From Galbibacter pacificus (GTDB lineage Bacteria > Bacteroidota > Bacteroidia > Flavobacteriales > Flavobacteriaceae), in NCBI RefSeq assembly GCF_029603165.1, contig NZ_JAQSVC010000003.1, forward strand, positions 372,001 through 436,000: a stretch of 64,000 nucleotides of DNA, read 5' to 3'. Position numbers and translations under genes: made by a program. The notes under the pieces were generated by a model that was not told the origin of the DNA, did no database searches, and saw nothing but the letters and a program-made list of their open reading frames with translations. Below, in pieces: positions 23,518 through 33,166 of this stretch. Position 1 is the stretch's first letter; every line of letters starts with the position of its first letter.

Positions 23518-26073
23518 TTAATCGGTTATGGGTCGATATTCCCTTTCAAATGAAGGTGTTTCCCCAACAACGTCATCTATTTCTTTGGCGAGGTACAGCA
23601 AATGTGCTTTTGCCATACTATTGGAAACCCGTGGTAAAACCCTTTTTATTTTTTGCTGAATGGTAATTAAATTATTCAATGCCAAAGAACGGATATCTGT
23701 ATTAGACGTGGTTTCTTCAGACAATCTTGCCATTAAACCAGCTATGGGCCCTTGGGCTTTATCGGGATCGTACAGGGCAATCATGTCGGCTACATAGGTT
23801 TTTTGAAGCTTCCGTTCGTAATCACTTGGATTGTAAAAAATATCCAGATCACTCCAAACATATGCGCTTACATCGTTTAAATATTCTTCTGGGGTATAGG
23901 GGTCGTTAAAATTATACCTTTCAGCAATAAAAGACATCCTGCTCATCCGGCTTCCGCCAATAAGCGTTAACATCATGCTTTCCATCATGTTCGTTACCGG
24001 ATCCTTGGTCTTTGGTTGTTCCACCTTATTCAAAATACTATCATTTAATAGCCAAGCAGGCTCGGTAAAAACATATTTATTAAGGAACATAAGTGCTTCT
24101 TTTTGCTTGGCCTTAGATACAGGCCTGTAAACATCGCCATCTTCTTCCCGGGATTTTGGCGTAACGTAAATGCCCCCAATATTTTTGGCCACATGAAATA
24201 GGTAATTGTTGTATTGCTTAATTACGTCTTGGTATATTTCATCTAGGTTTTGGTAATTGTCGCTTCCTTTTTCTTCGGTCCATTCTGCCAAATTTGGCAA
24301 TATCCGTTGTAAGTTTTTAATTCCGTAATAGGAAGCTACCATGGCATTGTCTCCCAGATCTTCTGTTTGGGAGCGCGGATCGAAATCCCTTCCTTCGCCA
24401 CCAAACCACAATCTTGGGTTTGCTGCAATGCTATCTATCACCCATTTATTCAATATTTCTTTTTCTTCTTCTGATGTTGTGCTGACTGGAAATTTTGAAT
24501 ACCCCCATTGAATGGCCCATTTGTCGTAATCACCAATACGGGGCATTAAGTTTTTAACCTCAACACTGTCTTCCGGTTGGGCTACATAGTTAAAACGTGC
24601 ATAATCCATTATCGAACTGGTATGCCCGTGCTTGGTTAACCAATCGTTATCTCTTAAACGTTCTACCGGGGTTGCATAGCTAGCGCCCATATTGTGCCTC
24701 AGCCCAAGCGTATGCCCAACTTCGTGCGAGGACACAAAACGGATAAGCTCTCCCATAAGCTCATCGTCGTAAGTCATTTTACGCGCCCGTTCATCTACTG
24801 CTCCAGCCTGCACCATGTACCAATTATGCAATAGGTTCATTAAATTATGGTACCACCCCATATGACTTTCAAGGATTTCGCCACTGCGTGGATCGATAAT
24901 ATTTGGTCCGTAGGCATTTTTAGAAGGGGAGGCAAAATAACGCAAAACCGAATAGCGCGCATCTTCCAAGCTCATAGTATCATTGTTCACCGGCCATTCT
25001 TTACCAATAATGGCATTTTTAAACCCTGCCTGTTCAAAAGCCTTTTGCCAATCGTTGATGCCCTGAATAAGATAAGGGCGCCATTTTTTTGGCGTGGCCG
25101 GGTCTATGTAGTAAACTATTTGCTTTTTGGGCACTACCAGCTCGCCATTTTTCCATTTTTCCATGTCTTCCGGCCGGGGCTCCAACCGCCAACGGTGGAT
25201 ATATATATTTTTGTTTACCTTTTGCTGGTTATCTCCATATTCCAGATAAGAACTGGCAAAATACCCCACCCGGGGGTCGTAAAGCCTTTTTTGCATGGGG
25301 TTTTTGGGGAGCAAAATAAAAGAGTTGTTGAGCTCAACGGTTACAACTCCCGACAGAATTGCCGCCTGTAAGTTTTTATCGTTTCCATGAGAAACCTTTG
25401 CCTTGTATGTTTTTACCGTTTTTACTTCGGTATTTATTGGGTAGGTATTTATTTCTTTTATGTACGATTTATCCTTTTCTAATGAAGTTAAGTTGTAGGT
25501 TTCCTTTTGCCCCGAACTTAATGCCAAAAGATTGTTTTCGCTGTTGATAAAATCGGTTACTTCAATAACCGAGGCATTATTGTCTTTATTTCTGGCTTTA
25601 ACGTCAAAAGCTTCGAGGATCGGGGTAATGTTTGAGTTCTGCACTGCTTTTGCAATGGCATCGTCTTTATCGGCATGGCTTACAAATGTTGCTATGCGGA
25701 GAAAAATTTTGTTTGAAGGGCCTTTTTCAAAAAAAATGGTTCGCTCTCCAATTTCTTCCCCACCATAATTTCCAGCGCCGCCGGGTGTTTTTACAAACCT
25801 AGTTACCACCAGTATTTCACGGCTTAACAAGGTGTCTGGAATTTCAAAGTAATAGTGGTCGTTTACCTTATGGACGTCAAAAAGCCCCTTTTTGGTCTGT
25901 GCGTTTTCGGGAATTACCTCCTCGTATGGTTCTGCGGGGGTAAACGACAATCCTTCAGGGGTTGATTGTGCCATTTTTTGACTTCCGCAGGAAACCATTA
26001 TGCCCAACATAATTATTGACATGCATTTAAAAAAAGGAAATGCAAATTTTCTGTACTTACTTTTCTTCATCAT
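23518..26073 (-). CDS. Zinc-dependent metalloprotease (DUF5117/DUF5118 type) lipoprotein
   Basis: Large secreted or outer-membrane lipoprotein protease of 851 residues. The signal ends in a lipobox (GIMVSCGS). A DUF5118-like segment comes first (about 45-90, GLFDVHKVNDHYYFEIPDTLL), then a DUF5117-like beta region (about 90-290). The catalytic domain has HEVGHTLGLRH (about residue 440), which is the full metzincin HExxHxxGxxH pattern. A long helical C-terminus follows. I placed the start at ATG 26073; the frame is open to a TTG at 26124 but those codons are not signal-like. Such proteins are common in Bacteroidota; substrates are unknown. Two 23-base tandem repeats lie just upstream. Confidence 0.85.
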   Translation of the reverse strand: MMKKSKYRKFAFPFFKCMSIIMLGIMVSCGSQKMAQSTPEGLSFTPAEPYEEVIPENAQTKKGLFDVHKVNDHYYFEIPDTLLSREILVVTRFVKTPGGAGNYGGEEIGERTIFFEKGPSNKIFLRIATFVSHADKDDAIAKAVQNSNITPILEAFDVKARNKDNNASVIEVTDFINSENNLLALSSGQKETYNLTSLEKDKSYIKEINTYPINTEVKTVKTYKAKVSHGNDKNLQAAILSGVVTVELNNSFILLPKNPMQKRLYDPRVGYFASSYLEYGDNQQKVNKNIYIHRWRLEPRPEDMEKWKNGELVVPKKQIVYYIDPATPKKWRPYLIQGINDWQKAFEQAGFKNAIIGKEWPVNNDTMSLEDARYSVLRYFASPSKNAYGPNIIDPRSGEILESHMGWYHNLMNLLHNWYMVQAGAVDERARKMTYDDELMGELIRFVSSHEVGHTLGLRHNMGASYATPVERLRDNDWLTKHGHTSSIMDYARFNYVAQPEDSVEVKNLMPRIGDYDKWAIQWGYSKFPVSTTSEEEKEILNKWVIDSIAANPRLWFGGEGRDFDPRSQTEDLGDNAMVASYYGIKNLQRILPNLAEWTEEKGSDNYQNLDEIYQDVIKQYNNYLFHVAKNIGGIYVTPKSREEDGDVYRPVSKAKQKEALMFLNKYVFTEPAWLLNDSILNKVEQPKTKDPVTNMMESMMLTLIGGSRMSRMSFIAERYNFNDPYTPEEYLNDVSAYVWSDLDIFYNPSDYERKLQKTYVADMIALYDPDKAQGPIAGLMARLSEETTSNTDIRSLALNNLITIQQKIKRVLPRVSNSMAKAHLLYLAKEIDDVVGETPSFEREYRPITD

Positions 26074-26146
26074 AGCATCGATGCTTTTTGAGTAGCTGAT
26101 TTTTCTTACAATGACTTCTTTCAAAAAAAGTAGCCATCAACATACA

Positions 26147-26192
26147 TTTAGTAAGCAGGATTAGTCTTTTTTAGTAAGCAGGATTAGTCTTT
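26147..26192. repeat. Two tandem 23-bp direct repeats
   Basis: The unit at 26147-26169 is repeated exactly at 26170-26192, with core GTAAGCAGGATTAGTC. It lies 74 bases upstream of the protease start, in the promoter region between two minus-strand genes. It may be a regulator site pair or a recent slippage duplication. Confidence 0.8.
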
Positions 26193-26333
26193 CAATCTTA
26201 AAAATAAAAAATTTGTAGTAAATGATATCTAATGATTGGCAATGAGTTAACAGTTTTCTGTTAATTATAACAAAATATTAGGAACTGTAAATTCCCGATA
26301 GCCGTTTAAAAATTTCCGGTCCTGTTGCATATG

Positions 26334-27314
26334 TTATAGTACAGGCTCTTTTCGGTAGCGGTTTTTGTATTCAACTGGCGTCATTCCAACGGTTCTTTTA
26401 AAAATGTCCCTAAACGATTTATTGTCGGAATAACCCACATCATACATTACTTCGTTTACTGTTTTGATGCCTTTTTCCAGCTTTTTTTTGGCAGCTTCTA
26501 CCCGCACGCGCTGCAAGTACTCGATAATGGTATTGCTGGTTGTTTTTTTAAACCTGCGCTCGAAGCTCCTTCTTCCTATGCCACTGATCTTTGTTAATTT
26601 TGACACGGTTATTTTTTCATGGTAGTTTTGTTCAATATATTCCTGCGTTTTTTTAACGCAACTATCTTCATGGTCTTTCTGGCCTTTGAAAATGATAAAA
26701 GGCGATTGACTGTCCCTATCGATGTCTATTTCGAATATTTTGGACGATAATACGGCCATTTCGCGTCCGGCCATCTTTTCTATTAAATACAAATTTAGGT
26801 TTAGTGAGGAATAGGCGCCCCCACTTGTATAAATACCCTGCTCGTCGGTAATAATTTTATCGTCTACCAGGTTAACTTCGGGGTACATTTTTTTAAAATC
26901 CTCGGCAGCCAGCCAATGTGTGGTACAGTCTTTTCCGTTCAACAATCCTGTTTTGGCCAATAAAAAGGCTCCAATACACAAACTTGCCACTTCGGCCCCA
27001 TTACGGTGCTGCTTGATAATCCAAGGGACAAAAAGCGAATTTGCCTCAACAATTTTACGGTAGTCGCCATGAATTGCCGGGATAATAATTAAGTCTGTTT
27101 TATTCAACTGGTCTATGGTAATATCTGGATGGATGCTAAATATCCCGTAACTGTGACTACTTTTTTTTGTGGCGCCTACCAGCTGTATTTTAAACAGAGG
27201 CGGTTCTCCCATTTTCTGCAAGGCATTGTTTGTCATGCTAAACATTTTGTGAGTGGCCTCTAAATTGCTCAAACTGGTATCTCCTTCTGGAATTAATATT
27301 GATATGTGCTTCAT
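26334..27314 (-). CDS. GlxA-type AraC family transcriptional regulator
   Basis: Cytoplasmic regulator of 326 residues. The N-terminal DJ-1/PfpI-like domain (about 1-190) has SILIPEGDTSLSNLEATHKMF, LIIIPAIHGDY and the nucleophile-elbow region VASLCIGAFLLAKTGLLNGK with Cys in place. The C-terminal AraC HTH (about 225-320) has ISKLTKISGIGRRSFERRFKKTT-like helices and the signature VMYDVGYSDNKSFRDIFKRTVGMTPVEYKNRY. It is divergent from the VOC gene at 27451, which may be its target. Ligand and regulon are unknown. Confidence 0.9.
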   Translation of the reverse strand: MKHISILIPEGDTSLSNLEATHKMFSMTNNALQKMGEPPLFKIQLVGATKKSSHSYGIFSIHPDITIDQLNKTDLIIIPAIHGDYRKIVEANSLFVPWIIKQHRNGAEVASLCIGAFLLAKTGLLNGKDCTTHWLAAEDFKKMYPEVNLVDDKIITDEQGIYTSGGAYSSLNLNLYLIEKMAGREMAVLSSKIFEIDIDRDSQSPFIIFKGQKDHEDSCVKKTQEYIEQNYHEKITVSKLTKISGIGRRSFERRFKKTTSNTIIEYLQRVRVEAAKKKLEKGIKTVNEVMYDVGYSDNKSFRDIFKRTVGMTPVEYKNRYRKEPVL

Positions 27315-27450
27315 TTGTTTTTGTCTTTTTTTTACCTTTATAAAGGTATTGAATTACCCTGTCGCAATCAACCCTTTTTATTGTCGTAATGACACCTGAG
27401 AAATCCTAAAAGCATTCCTTAATTTTGTAAAAATCATTTAATTAATACTC

Positions 27451-27858
27451 ATGGTAACAGAAATTTTTTTAAACCTTCCAGTGAAAGACCTTAGCAAATC
27501 CATTACTTTTTTTAAGCATTTAGGATTTTCTTTTAACGAACAATTTACAGATGAAAAAGCAGCATGTTTAGTCTTGGGGAACAATATATACGCCATGTTG
27601 TTGACAGTTCCTTTTTTTGAAACATTTACCAATAAATCTGTTTGCAATTCTTCTATCGATACCGAAGTTATAAACGCCATCTCTGTGGAAAGCAGGGAGA
27701 AAGTAGATATGCTCTTAAAAAAAGTAATCGAAGCTGGAGGGAATGAACCCAAACCTGCACAAGATCATGGTTGGACATACCAACGAAGCTTTGAGGATGT
27801 TGATGGTCATTTATGGGAATTAATACATGCCGATATGACCAAGTTTCCTAAAAATTAA
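27451..27858 (+). CDS. VOC (glyoxalase/bleomycin resistance) family protein
   Basis: A 135-residue single-polypeptide VOC protein with two beta-alpha-beta-beta-beta modules. It opens with TEIFLNLPVKDLSKSITFFKHLGFSFN and ends with DVDGHLWELIHADM, whose Glu is the usual metal ligand. This is the subgroup of small 'extradiol dioxygenase/lactoylglutathione lyase-like' proteins of unknown substrate. Length is normal. It is divergent from the GlxA-type regulator, with a TAATTTTG -7 element at 27420-27427 in the shared gap, and it is followed 13 bases later by a small gene of unknown function. Confidence 0.85.
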   Translation: MVTEIFLNLPVKDLSKSITFFKHLGFSFNEQFTDEKAACLVLGNNIYAMLLTVPFFETFTNKSVCNSSIDTEVINAISVESREKVDMLLKKVIEAGGNEPKPAQDHGWTYQRSFEDVDGHLWELIHADMTKFPKN

Positions 27859-27871
27859 ACCTTTCCCATGT

Positions 27872-28099
27872 ATGGTTGAAATATTTGTTACAGATGTCAC
27901 AAACGAATCGAGTGCAAAACATGTTCTCAAGGAACTGCATACTATTTTCAAGGATTACAGTGCAAATTTCGACCTTGAAGACTGCGACCGTATTTTGAGA
28001 GTGGAATCTTCCTCGGCCATTTGTCATCGATCTATAATTGAATTGCTTGAAAAAATGCAGGTAAATGCAGCAATTTATCAAGAACAGCAATACAAATAA
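27872..28099 (+). CDS. Hypothetical 75-residue protein
   Basis: A small cytoplasmic protein without signal or membrane segment. The secondary-structure pattern is beta-alpha-beta-like: VEIFVTDVTN, SAKHVLKELHTIF, ANFDLEDCDRILRVESSS, then SIIELLEKMQVNAAIY. This recalls the small ferredoxin-like fold of HMA-type domains, but there is no CxxC metal motif. I do not recognise a named family. It starts 13 bases after the VOC gene and is likely co-transcribed with it. Confidence 0.65.
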   Translation: MVEIFVTDVTNESSAKHVLKELHTIFKDYSANFDLEDCDRILRVESSSAICHRSIIELLEKMQVNAAIYQEQQYK

Positions 28100-28147
28100 T
28101 GGTTTATCTTCTTATTTTTAGAAAAAAGAAGATAAATTGTTTGCGCT

Positions 28148-29140
28148 ATGCTTCTATTTTTCAAAAGATTTTATTGTATTGTACTCTTTTATACAAGTGT
28201 ATGTTGTGCCTATGCACAAGAAAAAACGCCGGACAGTAGTGATACAAATCAAGAAAAGGCAATAATTACTTATCCCAACAAAATTAGTTTTAGGCTTGCC
28301 CTGAACAATGATTTTAATTCGTTTGAAATTAAAGACCCCTCTACGGGGTTTGGTGCTACCATAGAGCCCAATCAAGAGCTCAAAACCAACTTTTCGGTAT
28401 TGTTTAGGTTTATTGAATTAAATATTGGCTTTATCCCTTCTTTTCTTGATTTTAATAACGACAACGATAGCAAGGGAAAAACAACCTTTTTTAACCTTGG
28501 CACGCGTTTTTATTTTAAAAAATGGATGCAAAGCCTGGAGTGGTCCCGTACAAAGGGATATTATGTAGACCTTCCCGGAATTAATGAAAATGTATTGTTC
28601 CCCGACTTTAAGATTTTTAGAATTGGTGGAACCACTTCATATATCTTTAATGATTCTTTCTCCTTTAGGGCAATTTTTAAACAAAATGAATGGCAACGTA
28701 TAAGCCAAGGCAGTTTTGTGCCTACATTAACTTATTTTTATACCGAAATCTCTAATGGGGAAGACTCGGGAGAAGACAAATCTTTTGATATAACCATAGG
28801 GCCTTCTTATTTCTACAACTGGGTTATTAACAAACGTTTTTTGGTGTCTGGCGGTGTACATGGCGGCATAGGCTATACCAACACCCATTCGCAGGCGAGC
28901 CATGAAACTTACAGTGGCATAAATTACCAAGCCGATGTTAAGTTGGGGCTGGGTTATAATATTGACAGCTTTTTTACGGGCATTCATTATAACTATAGGT
29001 CTTTTTACCATAATACGGACAGCAGTTATAATTTAAAAGACCAGCACAGCTTCTTGGAATTCCATGTTGGTTACCGTTTTGATGCCCCCAAAAAATGGGT
29101 TGATAAAATAGATAAAATTGAAAACAAATATGGGCTATAA
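28148..29140 (+). CDS. DUF4421 outer-membrane beta-barrel-like protein
   Basis: A 330-residue exported protein with a signal peptide (cleavage near CAYAQE, about residue 24). The remainder is a series of amphipathic beta strands, with alternating aromatic residues such as TYPNKISFRLALNNDFNSFEI and FLEFHVGYRFDAPKKW at the end. This is the pattern of DUF4421 proteins, which probably form small outer-membrane barrels. No function is known. An intrinsic terminator-like hairpin follows directly after the stop, and the next gene is on the other strand. Confidence 0.75.
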   Translation: MLLFFKRFYCIVLFYTSVCCAYAQEKTPDSSDTNQEKAIITYPNKISFRLALNNDFNSFEIKDPSTGFGATIEPNQELKTNFSVLFRFIELNIGFIPSFLDFNNDNDSKGKTTFFNLGTRFYFKKWMQSLEWSRTKGYYVDLPGINENVLFPDFKIFRIGGTTSYIFNDSFSFRAIFKQNEWQRISQGSFVPTLTYFYTEISNGEDSGEDKSFDITIGPSYFYNWVINKRFLVSGGVHGGIGYTNTHSQASHETYSGINYQADVKLGLGYNIDSFFTGIHYNYRSFYHNTDSSYNLKDQHSFLEFHVGYRFDAPKKWVDKIDKIENKYGL

Positions 29141-29172
29141 AAAAACAGCCACTCAAAAGAGCGACTGTTTTT
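29140..29172 (+). terminator. Terminator-like hairpin after the DUF4421 gene
   Basis: An 11-position stem with two mismatches (AACAGCCACTC with GAGCGACTGTT) around AAAA, with A-run and T-run flanks, so it may serve both converging transcripts. Confidence 0.65.
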
Positions 29173-29271
29173 CAATAACGTTTTTTTACCTATAAAATTC
29201 TCGTTATTTACTCACTAAGCAATCCCAAAACCGAAATTTCGGGATTAATATTCCGGCACATGGCCAAAACA

Positions 29272-29880
29272 TTATTTGTTTGCAGCATATAATTCTGCTA
29301 CCTTATTCCAGTTTATTACATTAAAAAATGCAGAAATATAGTCTGGGCGCTTATTTTGATAGTTCAAATAATAGGCGTGTTCCCAAACGTCCAATCCTAA
29401 AATTGGAATTCCTCCACAACCGGTATCCGGCATAATGGGGTTGTCTTGGTTTGGTGTAGAGCAAACTTCCAGTTTTCCTCCCTTGTGCACACAAAGCCAA
29501 GCCCATCCCGAACCAAAACGGGTTCCGGCAGCGGTTGTAAATTCTTCTTTAAACTTATCGAAAGAACCGAAAGCCGAATCGATTGCAGAAGCTAGTTCTC
29601 CCGAAGGTGTTCCGCCTCCATTTGGAGACATTATTTCCCAAAACAGGCTATGGTTATAAAAACCACCTCCGTTATTTCTAACAGCACCGTTGCCCATATC
29701 CAGGTTTTTAAGGATGTCTTCAATAGATTTTCCCTCTAAATTTGTCCCTTCAATGGCACCGTTAAGTTTTGTTGTATATCCTTGATGATGTTTTGTATGA
29801 TGTATTTCCATAGTACGCGCATCTATATGTGGTTCTAATGCATCGTATGCGTACGGTAATTTTGGTAAATCAAAAGCCAT
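29272..29880 (-). CDS. sodA: Superoxide dismutase (Fe/Mn family)
   Basis: Cytoplasmic enzyme of 202 residues that converts superoxide to hydrogen peroxide and oxygen. Metal ligands are His in [10 protein letters not shown] (about 27), His in FYNHSLFW (about 77), and Asp and His in LDVWEHAYY (about 167 and 171). The GGGFYNH segment and the Gln in PNQDNP are closer to manganese-type enzymes than to iron-type ones, so I prefer Mn or a cambialistic enzyme. The length is standard. A TAAATTTG -7 element lies upstream on the minus strand (29917-29924). It is divergent from the AddA-like gene. Confidence 0.92.
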   Translation of the reverse strand: MAFDLPKLPYAYDALEPHIDARTMEIHHTKHHQGYTTKLNGAIEGTNLEGKSIEDILKNLDMGNGAVRNNGGGFYNHSLFWEIMSPNGGGTPSGELASAIDSAFGSFDKFKEEFTTAAGTRFGSGWAWLCVHKGGKLEVCSTPNQDNPIMPDTGCGGIPILGLDVWEHAYYLNYQNKRPDYISAFFNVINWNKVAELYAANK

Positions 29881-29999
29881 TTTTCTTTCTTTTTTTAGTT
29901 AATAATTTTAGTATTCCAAATTTAAGTAAAAGCAACCGAAAACATGATAATAATTTGTTAATAACTCATAGAGTTTCCCTATTTTGCAATAAACTTTTT

Positions 30000-32900
30000 A
30001 TGTTGAATTCTTCAGCCTTTCAAATATACAATGCTTCGGCAGGTTCTGGAAAAACCTTCACTCTGGTAAAAAAATACCTGTCCATTTTATTGGGCTCAAA
30101 CAATTTGGATGCCTTTAAACAGGTGCTGGCCATTACATTTACCAACAAAGCCGTAAACGAGATGAAGGAAAGGGTGCTTAAAAACCTGCACGAGTTTTCG
30201 GGCGAAACCATTCTTGAAAAACCAACGCCCATTTTTGAAGGCCTTGTTAAGGAGCTTAATGTTTCCCCAATGGAATTGCACAAAAAATCAAAAAAAGTGC
30301 TTACCCGTATTTTGCACAATTATGCCTTTTTTGATATTGTTACAATAGATAAGTTCAACCATAGGCTGCTTAGGACATTTGCGTTCGATTTAAAACTTCC
30401 CACTAACTTTGAGGTTTCACTGGATGAGGAATCGCTTATAAACGAAGCCGTTGACAATCTCATTTTTCAGGCAGGTTCCAACCAACTGCTTACCGAAATA
30501 CTTATAAATTTTGCATTAGAAAAAACCGATGACGATAAAAGCTGGGATATTTCCCGCGATTTAAGGGGCATTGCCAAATTGCTTACAAAAGAAGATTACA
30601 TTGAACACGTTCAATTGCTGGAAGATAAAACCCTGGAAGATTTTAAAAAACTAGGGCTTCAGTTGAAGGAAATGAACAACAGCCTGCATAAAAGTATTGT
30701 TGATAAAGCAACAGCATTGTTGCATGCTTTTTCAGAAAAAGGGCTTGAAGACACCGATTTTACAGGAAAGTACTTGCCAAAATTTTTACGAAAAATTGCC
30801 TCAAACGACTTTTCCAACTTAAAATTTACCGCAAACTGGCAAGAAAACATAGCCGACCAGCCTTTATACCCAAAAAGGATACCAGACAGCAAGGCCACTT
30901 TAATCGATATGCTTCAACCGGAGATTGCCACATCATTTTTAAAAATAAAACAGGAAATATTTCAACTTGAATTTTTACAAGATTTTTATAAAAACCTGGT
31001 GCCGCTTTCATTGTTGAGTGCCATCAATCAAGAGCTAAATAAAATAAAAGAAGACCGCAACCTTTTATTGATCTCCGAGTTTAACAAGCTTATTTCTTCG
31101 GCTATTGCCAACCAACCCGCACCGTTTATTTACGAGCGTATTGGCGAAAAATACAAACATTATTTTATAGACGAGTTTCAGGATACTTCCACAATGCAAT
31201 GGAAAAACATACAACCATTGGTTTCAAATGCGCTCGAGACCATGCTACCGAACGAAAAAACCGGAACACTGCTCATTGTGGGCGACGCAAAACAGGCCAT
31301 TTACCGTTGGAGGGGCGGGAAAGCAGAACAATTTATAGCACTTTACAATAAAGAAAGCAAGCCCTTCCAAACAGAACAATTTGTGGAAAACCTGCCGAAA
31401 AACTACAGGAGCTTTGACGAGATTGTAACGTTTAACAATGAGTTTTTTAAGCACATTTCCCAAAATTTAAAAAACGACACTTATAGAGACCTATTCAAAG
31501 AAAAGAGCACACAACAAACCAACGATAAGCCGGGAGGCTATATCAATATTTCTTTTATCGATAAAGAGGAAGGTAGCGAAAACGACGAAGATCCGTATTG
31601 CAATATTACCCTAGACGCTATAAACAAATGCATTGCCAAAGGCTTTAATTTTAAGGATATTGCCATTTTAACCCGCAAAAAGAATGAAGGAGTTGCCATT
31701 GCCGATTACCTTTTGGCGAAGGACATCCCCATTGTTTCATCTGAAACTTTATTGCTCAAGAACGATATTAAAGTAAATTTTATCATCCAGCTAATCTCTT
31801 ATTTTAACCGACCCGACGACCCAGAACTTCATCTTGAGATTTTAAAATTCCTGGCCCATAAAAACGGTGTTGAAAACCTCCATGATTATTTTGCAAAAAA
31901 CCTACACCGCCTGCCAACAATTTTAAAAGAAGAAGGCTTTGACGAGACGTATTTTTTACAGCTTCCGTTTTACAATGCTATTGAATACAGTGTCAATTCG
32001 TTCGATCTGGTCGATGAATCGGATGCGCACATACAGTTTTTTTTAGATGAAGTTTTTGCCTTTACACAGAACAATAACGGAGGTATTGGCAGTTTTCTGG
32101 AATATTGGGACCAGAAGAAAGACAAGTTGAGCATAATTGCACCACAAGCTTCCAATGCTGTACAGATTCTTACCATTCATAAATCCAAAGGGCTTGAATT
32201 CCCCGTGGTAATTTATCCTTATGCAAACACGGATATTTACAGGGAAAAAGACTTTAAGGTGTGGTTTCCGGTAGATTTGGAACTTTTTGGGGTTTCCTAT
32301 GCCCTGTTCAGTAAAAAAAGCGCCGTTGAAAACATAAATCAAACAGGGGCAGATTTAATACAGTTGTACAAAGAAAAACAAGAACTGGACCAGTTTAACA
32401 TTCTCTATGTAGCGCTAACACGGGCGATCGAGCAATTGTACATTATTTGCAAAAAAGACAGCAATGCCAAGGGAATTGAAAATCAAAACAGTTTTGCCGG
32501 ACTTTTCATTAATTACTTAAAATCAAAAATGCTTTGGCAAGAGCAGGAGTCGAATTATAAAATTGGCATTCCGCAGAAGCAATCGCGCTCGAGAGAAACA
32601 ACGTCGGTTACCAAAGAAATTGAATTCATAAGCAACGATTCCTTTGGAAATACCTTCCAGCTCATAACCAAATCCGGCTCCCTGTGGAATACCAAACAAA
32701 AAGAAGCCATCGACAAAGGAAATATCTTCCACTATCTGCTTTCAAAAATATATTACACATTTGATGTAGCCCAAACAGTTACGGAGGCCGTCGATAATGG
32801 ATTAATTCCAAAAGAAGAACAATCCCAGATTCAACAATATTTATCTAATTTGGTTGCACACCCATTGCTAAAAGAATATTATACCCAAGCATATACCGTT

Positions 32901-33128
32901 TATAACGAAAGCGAAATAATGAGCCCTGAAGGCCAATTTTTAAGGCCCGACCGGTTTGTGTTAAAAAACAACAAGGCAACCATAATAGACTATAAAACAG
33001 GAGCTCCTTCAGAGAAATACAAAACACAAGTAAACAATTATGCAAATATTTTAAAAGAAGCCGGATTCGAAATAAATCAAAAGTTTTTGGTTTTCATAAA
33101 CGAAAATATTGAAGTAATCTCCGTATAA
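30000..33128 (+). CDS. AddA-like UvrD helicase-nuclease
   Basis: A 1042-residue superfamily 1 helicase fused to a C-terminal RecB-type nuclease, for double-strand break processing. Walker A is ASAGSGKTFTL near the N-terminus (about 10-20). The DEFQD helicase motif II is in HYFIDEFQDTST, motif III is VGDAKQAIYRWRGG, and later motifs include ILTIHKSKGLEFPVV and NILYVALTRA. The nuclease has RPDRFVLKNNKATIIDYKTG near residue 990-1010. I start at ATG 30000, because the longer frame would run into the divergent sod gene. The partner AddB-like gene lies 2.8 kb downstream, after kbl and ompA, rather than adjacent. Confidence 0.88.
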   Translation: MLNSSAFQIYNASAGSGKTFTLVKKYLSILLGSNNLDAFKQVLAITFTNKAVNEMKERVLKNLHEFSGETILEKPTPIFEGLVKELNVSPMELHKKSKKVLTRILHNYAFFDIVTIDKFNHRLLRTFAFDLKLPTNFEVSLDEESLINEAVDNLIFQAGSNQLLTEILINFALEKTDDDKSWDISRDLRGIAKLLTKEDYIEHVQLLEDKTLEDFKKLGLQLKEMNNSLHKSIVDKATALLHAFSEKGLEDTDFTGKYLPKFLRKIASNDFSNLKFTANWQENIADQPLYPKRIPDSKATLIDMLQPEIATSFLKIKQEIFQLEFLQDFYKNLVPLSLLSAINQELNKIKEDRNLLLISEFNKLISSAIANQPAPFIYERIGEKYKHYFIDEFQDTSTMQWKNIQPLVSNALETMLPNEKTGTLLIVGDAKQAIYRWRGGKAEQFIALYNKESKPFQTEQFVENLPKNYRSFDEIVTFNNEFFKHISQNLKNDTYRDLFKEKSTQQTNDKPGGYINISFIDKEEGSENDEDPYCNITLDAINKCIAKGFNFKDIAILTRKKNEGVAIADYLLAKDIPIVSSETLLLKNDIKVNFIIQLISYFNRPDDPELHLEILKFLAHKNGVENLHDYFAKNLHRLPTILKEEGFDETYFLQLPFYNAIEYSVNSFDLVDESDAHIQFFLDEVFAFTQNNNGGIGSFLEYWDQKKDKLSIIAPQASNAVQILTIHKSKGLEFPVVIYPYANTDIYREKDFKVWFPVDLELFGVSYALFSKKSAVENINQTGADLIQLYKEKQELDQFNILYVALTRAIEQLYIICKKDSNAKGIENQNSFAGLFINYLKSKMLWQEQESNYKIGIPQKQSRSRETTSVTKEIEFISNDSFGNTFQLITKSGSLWNTKQKEAIDKGNIFHYLLSKIYYTFDVAQTVTEAVDNGLIPKEEQSQIQQYLSNLVAHPLLKEYYTQAYTVYNESEIMSPEGQFLRPDRFVLKNNKATIIDYKTGAPSEKYKTQVNNYANILKEAGFEINQKFLVFINENIEVISV

Positions 33129-33166
33129 TATTATAATCTATATAACTTTGTAAAAAAACAGAATAA

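Noticed and set aside
29829-30000. N-terminal extension of the AddA-like protein
   Set aside because: It overlaps the sod gene and its promoter; the conserved protein starts at ATG 30000.
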